Below, piece by piece: positions 52,098 through 61,506 of a DNA stretch of 64,000 nucleotides. The stretch comes from an uncultured Lachnospiraceae bacterium. GTDB lineage: Bacteria > Bacillota > Clostridia > Lachnospirales > Lachnospiraceae. Position 1 is the first letter of the stretch, and each line of letters begins with the position of its first letter. The stretch spans positions 1 to 64,000 of the forward strand of contig CANPZL010000006.1 in assembly GCA_947589055.1 (NCBI GenBank), written 5' to 3'. The notes below the pieces were generated by a model that was not told where the DNA came from, made no database searches, and worked only from the letters and a program-made list of their open reading frames with translations. The translations under genes were made by a program, and so were the position numbers.

Positions 52098-53984
52098 TTA
52101 CTGAGCCACGATAATCTGTGTGATTCTATCCTCCGGAATCATATTCACTTTTTCTTCGTCAATAAAAAGAAGCTCCAGTTTGCAATCTGTTAAAGGTGCA
52201 TATGATTCCAGCGGCGTATTGGTTATATCCAGCATCGTAAGCTGCAGATCGGTTATCGGGGAAATATCCCGGATTCCAGTAGAAGCGATTCCCAGATAAC
52301 TCAATCTTGGATATACGTTTATTCCGTTCAGCGTTTCCAGATTCTGACAATCCCCTACATCTAAGCACTCCAGACCATGCAGGTTTGAAAGCTCCTCCAA
52401 AGATACCAGATCACTGGAAAAAACACCGATTATCCTCAGCTGATCCAAAGTATTCAACACCTTAATATTATCCGAAGTCATATTACTGACCTGAAGCTCC
52501 GTTAGCTGTTCCAATGTAGAAAGCACTGTATAATCGGTAAGATTGGTAAAACTGCAATCCAGACTGACAAGGGAAGTTCCCTCCAATCTGTCTATACTTT
52601 CAACTTTCGTATCGCTTATATCTAACTCCTTTAGGTTTATCATGTTTTCGATAAACGAAAGGGAAGAAACCGGATTGTCTGCCACAAGCAGAACGGTCAT
52701 AGCGGTATTTCCCTTCAAACTGGAGAGATCAGAAATATTATTTTTCATGATCGATAACCGATTCAATGAAACGTGCTTTAAGCATCGTATATCTTCTATT
52801 CCCTGATTATCCAACGCTAACGTCGTCAATTCAGTCAGATATTTTAAGTCTGAAAGCTCGGCAGGCGTCATCCGCCTTGCCGCATGATCAAATTCAAAAA
52901 AGTAAGTATCATGCCATGCCTGATGCTCTTCCCAGCTTGAAAAAATCTTATCACCACACAAAATCAGGGTGGTTACCTTCTTACAATCCCTCAAGTAAAC
53001 AGGTGTATCGGGATCTAACCCCAACTCTTGCCGTACCGCCTCCTCGATCTGCGGATTGGCAAAAGATACCGGACAATTCCATTTTCGATACTGCCTCACC
53101 CCAAGAAAACATATACAGCCTGCAAATACAACAATAGCCGCACCACCGCACCATCGGGAAAGAAGGTTCCGGCAATAAAGCTTTTGTATAAGCCTTAATC
53201 TGGCAGAGAACGCATCCACAGATGAATACCTACGTTTCGGATCAAACTCCATACATTTACTGACCGTCCTTCGAAAGAAGTACGGAAGATGCTTCCACTC
53301 CTCTCCCGTTTTGACATAACTGCCTGTCAGCAGATAAAGAAAACAGATTCCTAATCCATAAATATCCGTCCGGCTGCTGGTTTGTCCAAATCCAAACTGC
53401 TCCGGAGCGGCGATTCCCTGACTTCCCATATATACGGTATCATGCATTCCTTCTTCCTTATATTCCCGGACCGTATCCATATCAATAAATTTATAAGTTC
53501 CGTCCTTTGCATATAAAATATTCTGCGGCTTGAGGTCCCGATGCACAAACCCATGCTGATGCAGAATCTTTACACAATTACAGATAGCAAGCATGATCTC
53601 GACCGCCTGCTTTTTCTCATAGGGGCCCTTCCGGTCTACCTGCTGTGCAAGGGTTTCCCCAGGGATATATTCCCGGAGCAGATAGGTTGTTTTGTCCTTT
53701 GTAAAACAGCAAACCGCTTTCGGAAGAAACTCTTCCTTCAATAAAGTTAGCGTTTCATACTCCTTCTGCAACAATGCCGCATATTCACCAGAATGGCACT
53801 TCAGAATATAACGGGTATTGTCCTTTATTTTTTTCAAAAGATAAACTCGTTTGACCGTAGTATATTTTAAACAGGAAAAAATGCGGTACTCACCGGATAA
53901 TTCTATTGGCAGAGAATCTTCCTGATATACCGCATTAAGCTCTTTCTTTATACTTTTTTTCTTTTTCCCCGCTTTATCGTTCAT
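52098..53984 (-). CDS. Transmembrane Ser/Thr kinase with extracellular leucine-rich repeats
   Basis: A 628-residue single-pass membrane protein. Cytoplasmic kinase domain (about 30-270): Lys 62 in YILKCH, catalytic HRDLKPQN (D150), and IDMD (D168) in place of DFG, with APEQ near residue 193. The glycine loop is not canonical, but the catalytic residues suggest an active Hanks-type kinase. One membrane segment at 280-296, then an outside region with about ten leucine-rich repeats (380-600; for example ELTTLALDNQGIEDI). So it may bind a peptide or wall ligand outside and signal inside. Its start overlaps the helix-turn-helix gene stop by four bases (ATGA), so the two are coupled; a surface protein follows. 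Confidence 0.9.
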   Translation of the reverse strand: MNDKAGKKKKSIKKELNAVYQEDSLPIELSGEYRIFSCLKYTTVKRVYLLKKIKDNTRYILKCHSGEYAALLQKEYETLTLLKEEFLPKAVCCFTKDKTTYLLREYIPGETLAQQVDRKGPYEKKQAVEIMLAICNCVKILHQHGFVHRDLKPQNILYAKDGTYKFIDMDTVREYKEEGMHDTVYMGSQGIAAPEQFGFGQTSSRTDIYGLGICFLYLLTGSYVKTGEEWKHLPYFFRRTVSKCMEFDPKRRYSSVDAFSARLRLIQKLYCRNLLSRWCGGAAIVVFAGCICFLGVRQYRKWNCPVSFANPQIEEAVRQELGLDPDTPVYLRDCKKVTTLILCGDKIFSSWEEHQAWHDTYFFEFDHAARRMTPAELSDLKYLTELTTLALDNQGIEDIRCLKHVSLNRLSIMKNNISDLSSLKGNTAMTVLLVADNPVSSLSFIENMINLKELDISDTKVESIDRLEGTSLVSLDCSFTNLTDYTVLSTLEQLTELQVSNMTSDNIKVLNTLDQLRIIGVFSSDLVSLEELSNLHGLECLDVGDCQNLETLNGINVYPRLSYLGIASTGIRDISPITDLQLTMLDITNTPLESYAPLTDCKLELLFIDEEKVNMIPEDRITQIIVAQ

Positions 53985-54415
53985 AATAAATTTCTTTCCT
54001 CTATATGTTCCAGAAATTCATCTGTTTCTAACAAGGTCAGCCCATGGGACATACAGCATAGGATAGCAGCATCCCTTCTTACCTTCGGATACAGAATCCC
54101 CGTCTGGCCCAACGTGAGCAGATGTTGCATCTCATCAATGGAACAAGACATTGCTAATCCAAGTCGCAGCAAAACATCTCTGGAAGGGATCCGTTCACCA
54201 CTGAACACCTGATAGACATAGCTTTTGCTCAGAAGCGACATTCGTACCACATCCGTAATCAACAATTCTTTTTCATCCAACAGCTCTTGTAAATATTCCG
54301 TCAATGTGATATTCTGCGGAAAATTACCCTCTACTATCATTTCTTCCAGTATCTGCGGAGAGGTTCTTACAAGCTTTAAAAGTGCATCCGTTTCATAAAA
54401 TTTATCTTTTCCCAT
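53981..54415 (-). CDS. Helix-turn-helix protein coupled to the kinase gene
   Basis: A 144-residue cytoplasmic protein. Residues about 40-95 look like an XRE-type helix-turn-helix: ITDVVRMSLLSKSYVYQVFSG followed by RDVLLRLGLAMSCSIDEMQHLL. The C-terminal part (PKVRRDAAILCCMSHG) is helical. It is translationally coupled to the Ser/Thr kinase and may be its substrate or the regulator of the trio; this rests on position alone. A 22-bp element (54475-54496) lies 60 bases upstream, and TTAAAAT near 54455 could be the -10. Confidence 0.8.
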   Translation of the reverse strand: MGKDKFYETDALLKLVRTSPQILEEMIVEGNFPQNITLTEYLQELLDEKELLITDVVRMSLLSKSYVYQVFSGERIPSRDVLLRLGLAMSCSIDEMQHLLTLGQTGILYPKVRRDAAILCCMSHGLTLLETDEFLEHIEERNLL

Positions 54416-54474
54416 TTCAGCCCTCTTACATACTTTTCCATTTTATGTTTATCATTTTAACATAAAAGAGGCGG

Positions 54475-54496
54475 AAATGGTACGCTGTCAGCAGAC
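54475..54496 (-). promoter_or_regulatory. 22-bp element before the helix-turn-helix gene (copy 2)
   Basis: On the minus strand GTCTGC, four bases, then AGCGTACCATTT. Matches copy 1 at 52073-52094 at 17 of the 18 defined positions. It covers the likely -35 region of the helix-turn-helix gene. Confidence 0.55.
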
Positions 54497-54526
54497 CCCT
54501 TTTAACCTTTCCAGCTTATTTGCCTC

Positions 54527-55501
54527 TTACCACACCAAAGTAGTTGCCCCATAGGTCATACCGGCGCCAAATCCGGACAGCACAATCTTATCCCCCCGTT
54601 TTAACCGGCCGGATTTATTCATTTCATCCAGCAGTACCGGTATACTGGCAGAGGACATATTGCCAAACTGCGTCAGATTCATCGGGAATTTATCCTCCGG
54701 TTCATCTAACCGCTTAGCTATGGACTGAATGATCCTCGCATTTGCCTGATGCAGAATATAATAATCTACCTCTTTTTTATCCCAGCCGGTTTTTTCCAGA
54801 ATCTGCTGAATGCTCTCCGGAACCTGACTGATTGCGAACCGAAATACATCCTGTCCACTCATTTCCAGATAATTTACCGCTGCCCCTCCACGGATTCCCG
54901 TTTTCCGAAACGGAGTATCCGGAGCAGTCTCCTGTCGGTAAAGTGCCATACCTTTTTGGCCATTTGCTCCCTGCATCATAGCAAGCACGCCAGTCTTCTC
55001 CTCTGCTACAAAAGCGGCGCCTGCACCGTCTCCGAATAAGATGCAGGTAGATCGATCCTCCCAGTTTAAGAGTTTCGTCAACACCTCTGCTCCAACGATC
55101 AAAGCATTTTTATACAACCCGCACTGAATATAAGCAGCGGCAGAATCTAACGCAAATAAGAACCCTGCACAGGCTGCATTGATGTCATAAGCCGCCGCCT
55201 GTTTCGCACCAAGAGCAGACTGAATCTCACAGGCCAGACAAGGAAAGGTATAATCCGGTGATACGGTAGCGGCCAAGATCAAATCCACCTCCTCCGGGGT
55301 TTTTCCGGCATCTTCCAGCGCCTGCATACAAGCCTTGACAGCCAGAGAGGTCGTCGTTTCCGTAGTTGCCGTATGCCTGCTCTGTATTCCAGTCCGTTCC
55401 TGTATCCAAGTGTCGGAGGTATCCAGAAAAGTTTCCAATTCCTGATTATTTACCACACGATCCGGAATTGCACTGCCTGTTCCTAAAATTCTTGTTGTCA
55501 T
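54527..55501 (-). CDS. fabH: 3-oxoacyl-ACP synthase III
   Basis: A 324-residue condensing enzyme that joins acetyl-CoA (or branched primers) with malonyl-ACP to start fatty acid synthesis. Triad: Cys 111 in NAACAGFLFAL, His in YILHQANARII and Asn in FGNMSSASIP. Length is normal. It is the last gene of the cluster and stands apart: after the marR terminator (55633-55667) comes a palindromic operator (55599-55619), so it has its own, probably MarR-controlled, promoter. GGAGAAATACGAA precedes the ATG. No clear terminator follows before the helix-turn-helix gene. Confidence 0.96.
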   Translation of the reverse strand: MTTRILGTGSAIPDRVVNNQELETFLDTSDTWIQERTGIQSRHTATTETTTSLAVKACMQALEDAGKTPEEVDLILAATVSPDYTFPCLACEIQSALGAKQAAAYDINAACAGFLFALDSAAAYIQCGLYKNALIVGAEVLTKLLNWEDRSTCILFGDGAGAAFVAEEKTGVLAMMQGANGQKGMALYRQETAPDTPFRKTGIRGGAAVNYLEMSGQDVFRFAISQVPESIQQILEKTGWDKKEVDYYILHQANARIIQSIAKRLDEPEDKFPMNLTQFGNMSSASIPVLLDEMNKSGRLKRGDKIVLSGFGAGMTYGATTLVW

Positions 55502-55598
55502 TTCGTATTTCTCCTCTTTCTTTTCCTGTGTTTCTTTCTGTTTTTAACCGCAAGACCTAGCCTTTGTTTCTATTGAACACATTTTTTCTAACTCTGGT

Positions 55599-55619
55599 AA
55601 GTAGTTTACAAAACTACTT
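55599..55619. promoter_or_regulatory. AAGTAGTTT-N3-AAACTACTT palindrome, probable MarR/FabT-like operator
   Basis: A perfect 9-3-9 inverted repeat about 100 bases before the fabH start. The core GTAGTTT-N3-AAACTAC is identical to the site at 63011-63031 before acpP and the acyl-CoA synthetase gene. The marR gene lies directly upstream of it. Confidence 0.7.
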
Positions 55620-55632
55620 TGTCTTAACCTAT

Positions 55633-55667
55633 AAAAGCAGCAAGCTCTGTAAGAGTTTGCTGCTTTT
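55633..55667 (-). terminator. Intrinsic terminator after marR
   Basis: A 15-bp stem (AAAAGCAGCAA and inner GCTC, one G-U pair, five-base loop) with flanking A and T runs, two bases past the marR stop. Confidence 0.85.
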
Positions 55668-55669
55668 TC

Positions 55670-56116
55670 TTAATGATGTTTAAATTCGACTTCCGGCATC
55701 AGTTCTTCTTTCATGGTACACAAAACCCGGTCGAATGCTTCGATGTCCTCCCTGGAACATCGCTTTTTTACCCGTTCCAACACCGTATCCACATAAGATT
55801 GACTGATATTATAGTATTTATAATATTTATCCGTCACCCGCAGATGATATTCCCGTTTGTCCGTCTCGGACTGTACCTTTTCTATGTAGCCCTTCTGAAT
55901 CAGACTGTTTACCCGATATGTAGCATTTGGTGAGGAAATATTTATAAAACTGGCAAATTCATTGATGGTTGGATTGTCCAATGCACCTATGATTTCCGCA
56001 CAGAAGGCTTCCATTGTCGTAAGACTTAATTCACGATCCGGTGCCTGTGCGAACACATTTTGATAATACCGGATTTTAAATTTTTTATACACTTCCGAAA
56101 ACGATTCCTCAATCAT
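55670..56116 (-). CDS. MarR-family regulator of fatty acid synthesis (FabT-like)
   Basis: A 148-residue winged helix-turn-helix protein: INEFASFINISSPNATYRVNSLIQKGYIEKV is the DNA-binding part, followed by the wing DKREYHLRVT. It lies inside the fab cluster between fabZ and fabH, like FabT of lactic acid bacteria, which represses the fab operon with acyl-ACP as corepressor. Two perfect GTAGTTT-N3-AAACTAC palindromes, before fabH and before acpP/the acyl-CoA synthetase gene, are its probable operators. GAGGAACCATCG precedes the ATG. Its effector is inferred from family only. Confidence 0.88.
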   Translation of the reverse strand: MIEESFSEVYKKFKIRYYQNVFAQAPDRELSLTTMEAFCAEIIGALDNPTINEFASFINISSPNATYRVNSLIQKGYIEKVQSETDKREYHLRVTDKYYKYYNISQSYVDTVLERVKKRCSREDIEAFDRVLCTMKEELMPEVEFKHH

Positions 56117-56156
56117 CGATGGTTCCTCTTTCCTATCTGTGTCTGTTCTTAGCGGA

Positions 56157-56588
56157 CTACTCCTTTCCGATCACAAAGGATAATTCCGCCTGCGCCGCCA
56201 CTTGATCGCCTACCTTTGCCACTGCTTTTCCAAATCCGATAGGGCCTCGCCGATCCATAATCTCACATTCCAGCGTCAGCACATCCCCCGGTGTTACCTG
56301 CTTCCGGAATCGTGCGTTCTTAATCCCCCCAAAGAAAGCAATCTTTCCTTTGTTTTCTTCCTCACAGAGAATGGCAACCGCACCCACCTGCGCCAAGGCT
56401 TCGATAATCAATACCCCCGGCATCACATGCTGCTGCGGAAAATGTCCGCAGAAAAACTGTTCATTTACTGACACGCATTTGATTCCTTTTGCCGACTTCC
56501 CCGGCTCGCATTCAACAATCCGGTCTACCAGTTGAAACGGAAACCGGTGGGGAAGGATTTCCTGAATCTGATTTGAATTCAATTCCAT
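56157..56588 (-). CDS. fabZ: 3-hydroxyacyl-ACP dehydratase FabZ
   Basis: A 143-residue hot-dog-fold dehydratase removing water from 3-hydroxyacyl-ACP. HRFPF near residue 14, catalytic His in CGHFP (H49) and Glu in [11 protein letters not shown] (E63) are all seen. The frame can begin six codons earlier (56606), overlapping fabF, but AGGAGTAGGAAGC precedes the ATG at 56588 and gives the usual [14 protein letters not shown]. Five bases separate it from the fabF stop. Confidence 0.95.
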   Translation of the reverse strand: MELNSNQIQEILPHRFPFQLVDRIVECEPGKSAKGIKCVSVNEQFFCGHFPQQHVMPGVLIIEALAQVGAVAILCEEENKGKIAFFGGIKNARFRKQVTPGDVLTLECEIMDRRGPIGFGKAVAKVGDQVAAQAELSFVIGKE

Positions 56589-56593
56589 GCTTC

Positions 56594-57832
56594 CTACTCC
56601 TCCCATTTCTTAAATAACAGGCTTGCATTATGTCCGCCAAAACCTAATGAATTGGATAGTGCCATTTCCACCTGGCATTCCCGTCCTTGATTCGGTACAA
56701 TATCCAGATCGCATTCCTCGTCCGGAACCTGATAATGGATAGTAGCGGGAATAAATCCGTCCCGCAATGCCAAAGTGGTGATCACGGCCTCAATGGCGCC
56801 GCTGGCTCCTAACAAATGTCCGGTCATGGATTTCGTTGAACTTACCATCAGTTTATAGGCATGATCGCCAAATGCCGCCTTGATCGCCTTTGTCTCTCCT
56901 GCATCATTTAAATGGGTAGATGTACCATGTGCATTGATATATCCTACCTGTTCCGGCTTCACGCCTGCATCCTTCATTGCCAATGTCATACAGGCAGTTC
57001 CTCCGGCTCCTGTGGGATCCGGTGCAGTAATATGATAGGCATCACAACTTGCACCATAACCAATTATCTCACCGTAAATCTTAGCGCCACGCTTTTTTGC
57101 GTGTTCCAGTTCCTCCAGTATCAGAATCGCCGCACCTTCCCCCATGACAAAGCCATTGCGTTCTTTATCAAAGGGAATTGATGCCCGGCTTACATCTTCC
57201 GTTGTATTTAAAGCTTTCATAGCGGTAAATCCGCCGACCCCCATATTACAGATACAGGCTTCCGCACCACCGCAAAGCATGACATCTGTATATCCATCAC
57301 GAATGGAATGGAAGGATTCTCCAATCGCATTATTTCCGGACGCACAGGCCGTTACCACACAAGTACATACCCCTTTAAATCCGGTTTTGATTGCAATCTG
57401 TCCGGCCGCCATATTCGCAATTGACATGGGAATAAAGAAAGGTGAGATTTTCTCAAATCCCCGGTTCATTCCCCTCTCATGCTCACTCTCAATGGTTTTT
57501 AAGCCGCCGATACCGGCAGAAACAATCGTTCCGCAGCGAACCGGATCTTCCTGCTCCATGTTGATACCGCTGTCTGCAAAGGCTTCCTCTGCCGCAATCA
57601 TGGCGAATTGGGTATACCGGTCCATGTGCTTTGCTTCCTTTTTGTCTAAAAAATTCTCCGGTTGATAGTCTTTTACTTCCCCGGCGATCTTTACTTGAAA
57701 ATCCGTCGTGTCGATCTGGGTAATCCGGTCTATTCCGCATACACCTTTTTTTACGTTATCCCAAGTTTCCTGAATATTATGTCCCAGCGGGTTAATGGAA
57801 CCCAATCCGGTGATTACAACTCTTCTTTTCAT
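56594..57832 (-). CDS. fabF: 3-oxoacyl-ACP synthase II
   Basis: A 412-residue condensing enzyme elongating acyl-ACP with malonyl-ACP. Cys near residue 163 in [12 protein letters not shown], His in [11 protein letters not shown] and His in [10 protein letters not shown] form the Cys-His-His triad. N-terminus is [17 protein letters not shown]. Length is normal. ACAAGGAG precedes the ATG; it follows fabG by 28 bases in the same operon. It is the only elongating ketosynthase in the window. Confidence 0.96.
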   Translation of the reverse strand: MKRRVVITGLGSINPLGHNIQETWDNVKKGVCGIDRITQIDTTDFQVKIAGEVKDYQPENFLDKKEAKHMDRYTQFAMIAAEEAFADSGINMEQEDPVRCGTIVSAGIGGLKTIESEHERGMNRGFEKISPFFIPMSIANMAAGQIAIKTGFKGVCTCVVTACASGNNAIGESFHSIRDGYTDVMLCGGAEACICNMGVGGFTAMKALNTTEDVSRASIPFDKERNGFVMGEGAAILILEELEHAKKRGAKIYGEIIGYGASCDAYHITAPDPTGAGGTACMTLAMKDAGVKPEQVGYINAHGTSTHLNDAGETKAIKAAFGDHAYKLMVSSTKSMTGHLLGASGAIEAVITTLALRDGFIPATIHYQVPDEECDLDIVPNQGRECQVEMALSNSLGFGGHNASLLFKKWEE

Positions 57833-57860
57833 AGGCTGTCTCCTTGTTTATCATTTTCCT

Positions 57861-58604
57861 TTACATTACCATACCACCGTCTACATGAAGCACCTGTCCA
57901 GTAATATAAGACGCCTCGTCAGATACCAGAAAGGCAACTGCGTTTGCAACGTCATCCGGCTGCCCCAATCTGGAAAGAGGAATCTCTTTTGCCAACTGTT
58001 CTTTCACCTGCGCCGACAAAGCGTCCGTCATATCTGTAGTAATAAATCCCGGAGCCACTGCATTTACCGTCACATTTCGTGATCCAAGCTCCTTTGCCAT
58101 GGATTTTGTCATACCGATCACACCCGCTTTACTTGCGGCATAATTGATCTGTCCTGCATTTCCTGTAACTCCTACCACGCTGCTGATGGTTACGATTCTT
58201 CCATACCGCTTTTTCATCATCAGCTTGGATGCTGCCCGCATACAATAAAATGCTCCTTTCAGGTTGGTATCAATGACTGCGTTAAAATCTTCGTCTGACA
58301 TCCGCATCACCAGACCATCTCTGGTAATTCCAGCGTTATTTACCAAGATTTCAACTGTACCCGTTACCTTCAGTGCTTCCTCAAACAGAACTTCTACATC
58401 TTTTCCTACCGATACATCCGCCTGTACTGCCAAAGACTGAACGCCATATTCCCTGCACATAGATACCGTTTCCTCGGCGGCTTCCGCACCTTTGGTATAA
58501 CAAGTTACCACGTTAGCCCCTTCCTTTGCCAGAGCAAGGCAGATTGCTCGCCCGATTCCCCGGCTTCCTCCGGTTACGATTGCTGTTTTATTTTCCAGTT
58601 TCAT
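57861..58604 (-). CDS. fabG: 3-oxoacyl-ACP reductase
   Basis: A 247-residue NADPH-dependent short-chain dehydrogenase. Cofactor motif GGSRGIGRA at 12-20, NNAG at 89-92, catalytic Ser near 142, Tyr 155 and Lys 159 in YAASKAG. C-terminal ITGQVLHVDGGMVM is the usual end. It reduces 3-oxoacyl-ACP to the D-3-hydroxy form. GGGAGGTCAGT precedes the ATG. Lies between fabD and fabF. Confidence 0.96.
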   Translation of the reverse strand: MKLENKTAIVTGGSRGIGRAICLALAKEGANVVTCYTKGAEAAEETVSMCREYGVQSLAVQADVSVGKDVEVLFEEALKVTGTVEILVNNAGITRDGLVMRMSDEDFNAVIDTNLKGAFYCMRAASKLMMKKRYGRIVTISSVVGVTGNAGQINYAASKAGVIGMTKSMAKELGSRNVTVNAVAPGFITTDMTDALSAQVKEQLAKEIPLSRLGQPDDVANAVAFLVSDEASYITGQVLHVDGGMVM

Positions 58605-58638
58605 ACTGACCTCCCATTTTACAAGCGTACAGCTTTGC

Positions 58639-59580
58639 TTATTTCAATTTTTCCAACAGGGCGTCCACATCCTCTGCCTTTTCTACACTATAGCAGACTA
58701 TATCCGGACAGGTCTTTTTCACAAACTTGGAAAGTGCCGTTCCCGGTCCAATCTCCACAATGGTATCAATTCCCTGCTCCGCCATATACCGAATGGAGTC
58801 TTCTATATATATACTGCTTTGTACCTGCTTTTCCAAAAGCTCAGGAATGGTCTCGGTTTCTTTCTTTGCCCTGCCAAGCGTATTGAAAACCACAGGGAAC
58901 CGCATATCGCCAAAGGATTCCTCAGCAAACCGTTCCTTTAACCGATCGCCGGCGGGTTTCATCAAAGACGTATGGAACGGGCCGCTGACATTCAACGGAA
59001 GGCATCTTCTGGCGCCTGCTTCCATCAATAATTCAACTGCACGCTCTACCGGTTCCTTATCACCGGAAATTACGATCTGGCCCGGACAATTATAGTTTGT
59101 AGGCTCTACTACATGAAAGGGCTGTCCGGCAAATTCTTCTTGCGCTTTGGCACAGCATTCCTGTACAGCCTTCCGTTCCATGTTAATAACAGCCATCATC
59201 TTACATTCCCGATCTACAACCGCCTCTGCCATTGCCTGTCCCCGAAATGCCACCAATGAAATCACCTGCTGCTCTTCAAACACGCCTGCCGCATATAAAG
59301 CAGAATATTCACCAAGACTTAATCCCGCTGCCATCTCCGGACGGATACCCTTCTGCTCCAAAACCTTTGTCACACCTACCGCAAACGCTACCATACAGGG
59401 CTGGGTATATTTTGTCGTGCTTAACCGCTCTACCGGACCGTTAAAGCAGCAATCCTTTACATCAAATCCCACGTCAGTATGATCCATAACCTCTCGAAAT
59501 TCCGGATATTTGTCATAAAAATCCTTTCCCATACCGACAGTCTGACTTCCCTGTCCGGCATATAAAAACGCTAATTTCAT
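58639..59580 (-). CDS. fabD: Malonyl-CoA:ACP transacylase
   Basis: A 313-residue acyltransferase that loads malonyl onto ACP. Nucleophile Ser 88 in GLSLGEYSAL and catalytic His 203 in SGPFHTSLM are seen, with GQGSQTVGMG at the start. Length is normal. GGGAGGAACGGGA precedes the ATG. It follows fabK by 28 bases. Confidence 0.96.
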   Translation of the reverse strand: MKLAFLYAGQGSQTVGMGKDFYDKYPEFREVMDHTDVGFDVKDCCFNGPVERLSTTKYTQPCMVAFAVGVTKVLEQKGIRPEMAAGLSLGEYSALYAAGVFEEQQVISLVAFRGQAMAEAVVDRECKMMAVINMERKAVQECCAKAQEEFAGQPFHVVEPTNYNCPGQIVISGDKEPVERAVELLMEAGARRCLPLNVSGPFHTSLMKPAGDRLKERFAEESFGDMRFPVVFNTLGRAKKETETIPELLEKQVQSSIYIEDSIRYMAEQGIDTIVEIGPGTALSKFVKKTCPDIVCYSVEKAEDVDALLEKLK

Positions 59581-59608
59581 TCCCGTTCCTCCCCGCTTCG
59601 TTACCTGA

Positions 59609-60547
59609 CTACAGTTCTATGCTCTTAATCCGCTCCAGTTCCTTTTTAGCATCCGAATAAAGAGTCTCTAAAATCTCTGCCAACGGACGAATTTCCTTTA
59701 ACTGTCCGCATACCTGACCGGCCATGACAGAACCGTTTTTCACATCTCCATCCAATACAGCCCGGCGCAGACCACCCAGTGTAAACTGTTCCAGTTCTTC
59801 CCGGCTTCCGCCCCGTTGTTCTACCTTTATGTACTCCCGTGCCATATCGTTTTTCAGGATACGTACCGGTGCATCTAAGGAACGTCCCGTTACAGTCGTA
59901 CTGTTATCTCTTGCCTTTATCAAAGCCTGTTTATAGTTTTCATGAATAGGACACTCTTCACTGACTAACAAACTGGTTCCAATCTGGACACCGATCGCTC
60001 CCAATGCCATTGCCGCCATAAACTGTCTGCCATCCGCAATGCCGCCTGCGGCAATAACCGGAATCTTTACCTTATCAATCACCTGCGGAACCAGTGTCAT
60101 GGTTGTCATATCCCCTACATGACCGCCGCTTTCTCCGCCCTCAGCGATAACAGCGTCCGCTCCCTGCTGCTCCACCTTTCTTGCCAGAGCGGTACTGGCA
60201 ACTACCGGGATTACCATACTTCCTGCGTCCTTCCACATTCCCATGTATTTTCCCGGCGTTCCGGCACCTGTCGTAATGATCCGGATTTTTTCGTCTGCCA
60301 GAAGCTGTGCGATATTGTCAACATCCGGGTTCATCAGCATCAGATTTACGCCAAAGGGACGATCTGTCTGCTTTCGACAGGCCGCAATCTCCCGTTCCAG
60401 TGCTTCTGCATCCATACCGCCGGAAGCAATCAAGCCAAGTGCGCCTGCATTGGACACCTGAGCTGCAAAGGTTCCGGTTGCGATATTTGCCATACCACCC
60501 TGAATGATCGGGTATTTGATATTTAACATTTCATTTAACTTCATCAT
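59609..60547 (-). CDS. fabK: Enoyl-ACP reductase II (FMN-dependent)
   Basis: A 312-residue flavoprotein of the FabK/nitronate monooxygenase fold, reducing trans-2-enoyl-ACP in the last step of each elongation cycle. YPIIQGGMANIATG at the N-terminus, EGGESGGHVGDMTT (with the FabK His) near residue 140 and GGIADGRQFMAA are diagnostic. No fabI is in the window, so this is the probable sole enoyl reductase of the cluster. Its start overlaps the accA stop (ATGATG), with GGAGAATGC before it. Confidence 0.93.
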   Translation of the reverse strand: MMKLNEMLNIKYPIIQGGMANIATGTFAAQVSNAGALGLIASGGMDAEALEREIAACRKQTDRPFGVNLMLMNPDVDNIAQLLADEKIRIITTGAGTPGKYMGMWKDAGSMVIPVVASTALARKVEQQGADAVIAEGGESGGHVGDMTTMTLVPQVIDKVKIPVIAAGGIADGRQFMAAMALGAIGVQIGTSLLVSEECPIHENYKQALIKARDNSTTVTGRSLDAPVRILKNDMAREYIKVEQRGGSREELEQFTLGGLRRAVLDGDVKNGSVMAGQVCGQLKEIRPLAEILETLYSDAKKELERIKSIEL

Positions 60548-61506
60548 GCATTCTCCTTTTTCGCCGCCTCGATAATGCCGGCATCCATATAACGGAATTT
60601 GTCATACCGGTTCTTCGCCAAAGCATCCGGCATCATCTTTTTATATTTTGCCAGCTCCTGAACCAATATAGTATCGATTTCCCGATAAACCTTATTAGGG
60701 TTTTGATGAACGCCTCCAAGCGGCTCTTTTATGATCCCGTCTATCACATGATACTGCTTCAGATCCTGAGCGGTCAGCTTCATCAATTCACATGCCTCGG
60801 AGCTTCGGTTAGAATCCTTCCATAATATAGAAGCAAAGCCCTCCGGAGACAATACGGAATAAACCGCATTCTCCAACATATACACACTGTTTGCCACCCC
60901 GATAGCAAGAGCGCCTCCGCTGCTTCCTTCTCCGGTTACAATAGCAATGATGGGAACCTTTAAGGAACTCATTTCTGCCAGATTCTTCGCTATGGCATTT
61001 GCCTGTCCATGCTCCTCTGCTTCCAGTCCCGGATAAGCGCCGGGTGTATCAATAAAGGTAATAATAGGGCGGCCGAACTTTTCCGCCTGCTTCATCATAC
61101 GAAGTGCTTTTCGGTATCCTTCCGGCTCCGGCATACCAAAGTTATATTCCATGTTTTCATTGATATTTCTACCCTTCCGGTGTCCAAGCACCGTAACCGG
61201 AATACCATGAAACAATGCGATCCCGCCATATATGCTTTTATCCTCTTTACTGAGGAAATCCCCTCTCTGAACAAAGAATTCATCGAATAATGCATTGATA
61301 TAATCATCTACCTTCGGCCGGTTTTTATGGCGTGCCAGATATACCTTATCCGCCGGTGTCAGATTTTCACACTGATGCAGCAGTTTTTTCTTTTCGGATT
61401 TTAATTCCTTGATCCTTACATCTGCTGCATAATCATCTGTTTTCATTGATAACGCTTCGATCTCTTCTTCGATTTCCCGTATCCGTTCATCTATTTCCCG
61501 TATCAC
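60544..61506 (-). CDS. accA: Acetyl-CoA carboxylase carboxyltransferase, alpha subunit
   Basis: A 320-residue subunit of the carboxyltransferase that moves CO2 from biotin to acetyl-CoA. N-terminal coiled coil (REIEEEIEALS), then the crotonase-like domain with GEGSSGGALAIGVAN and RPIITFIDTPGAYPG. A GTG at 61506 overlaps the accD TGA in a GTGA arrangement and has AGGTGG before it; a second GTG nine bases upstream lies inside that site and is less likely. Works with accD; the biotin carboxylase and carrier (accC, accB) are not in this cluster. Confidence 0.95.
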   Translation of the reverse strand: MIREIDERIREIEEEIEALSMKTDDYAADVRIKELKSEKKKLLHQCENLTPADKVYLARHKNRPKVDDYINALFDEFFVQRGDFLSKEDKSIYGGIALFHGIPVTVLGHRKGRNINENMEYNFGMPEPEGYRKALRMMKQAEKFGRPIITFIDTPGAYPGLEAEEHGQANAIAKNLAEMSSLKVPIIAIVTGEGSSGGALAIGVANSVYMLENAVYSVLSPEGFASILWKDSNRSSEACELMKLTAQDLKQYHVIDGIIKEPLGGVHQNPNKVYREIDTILVQELAKYKKMMPDALAKNRYDKFRYMDAGIIEAAKKENA

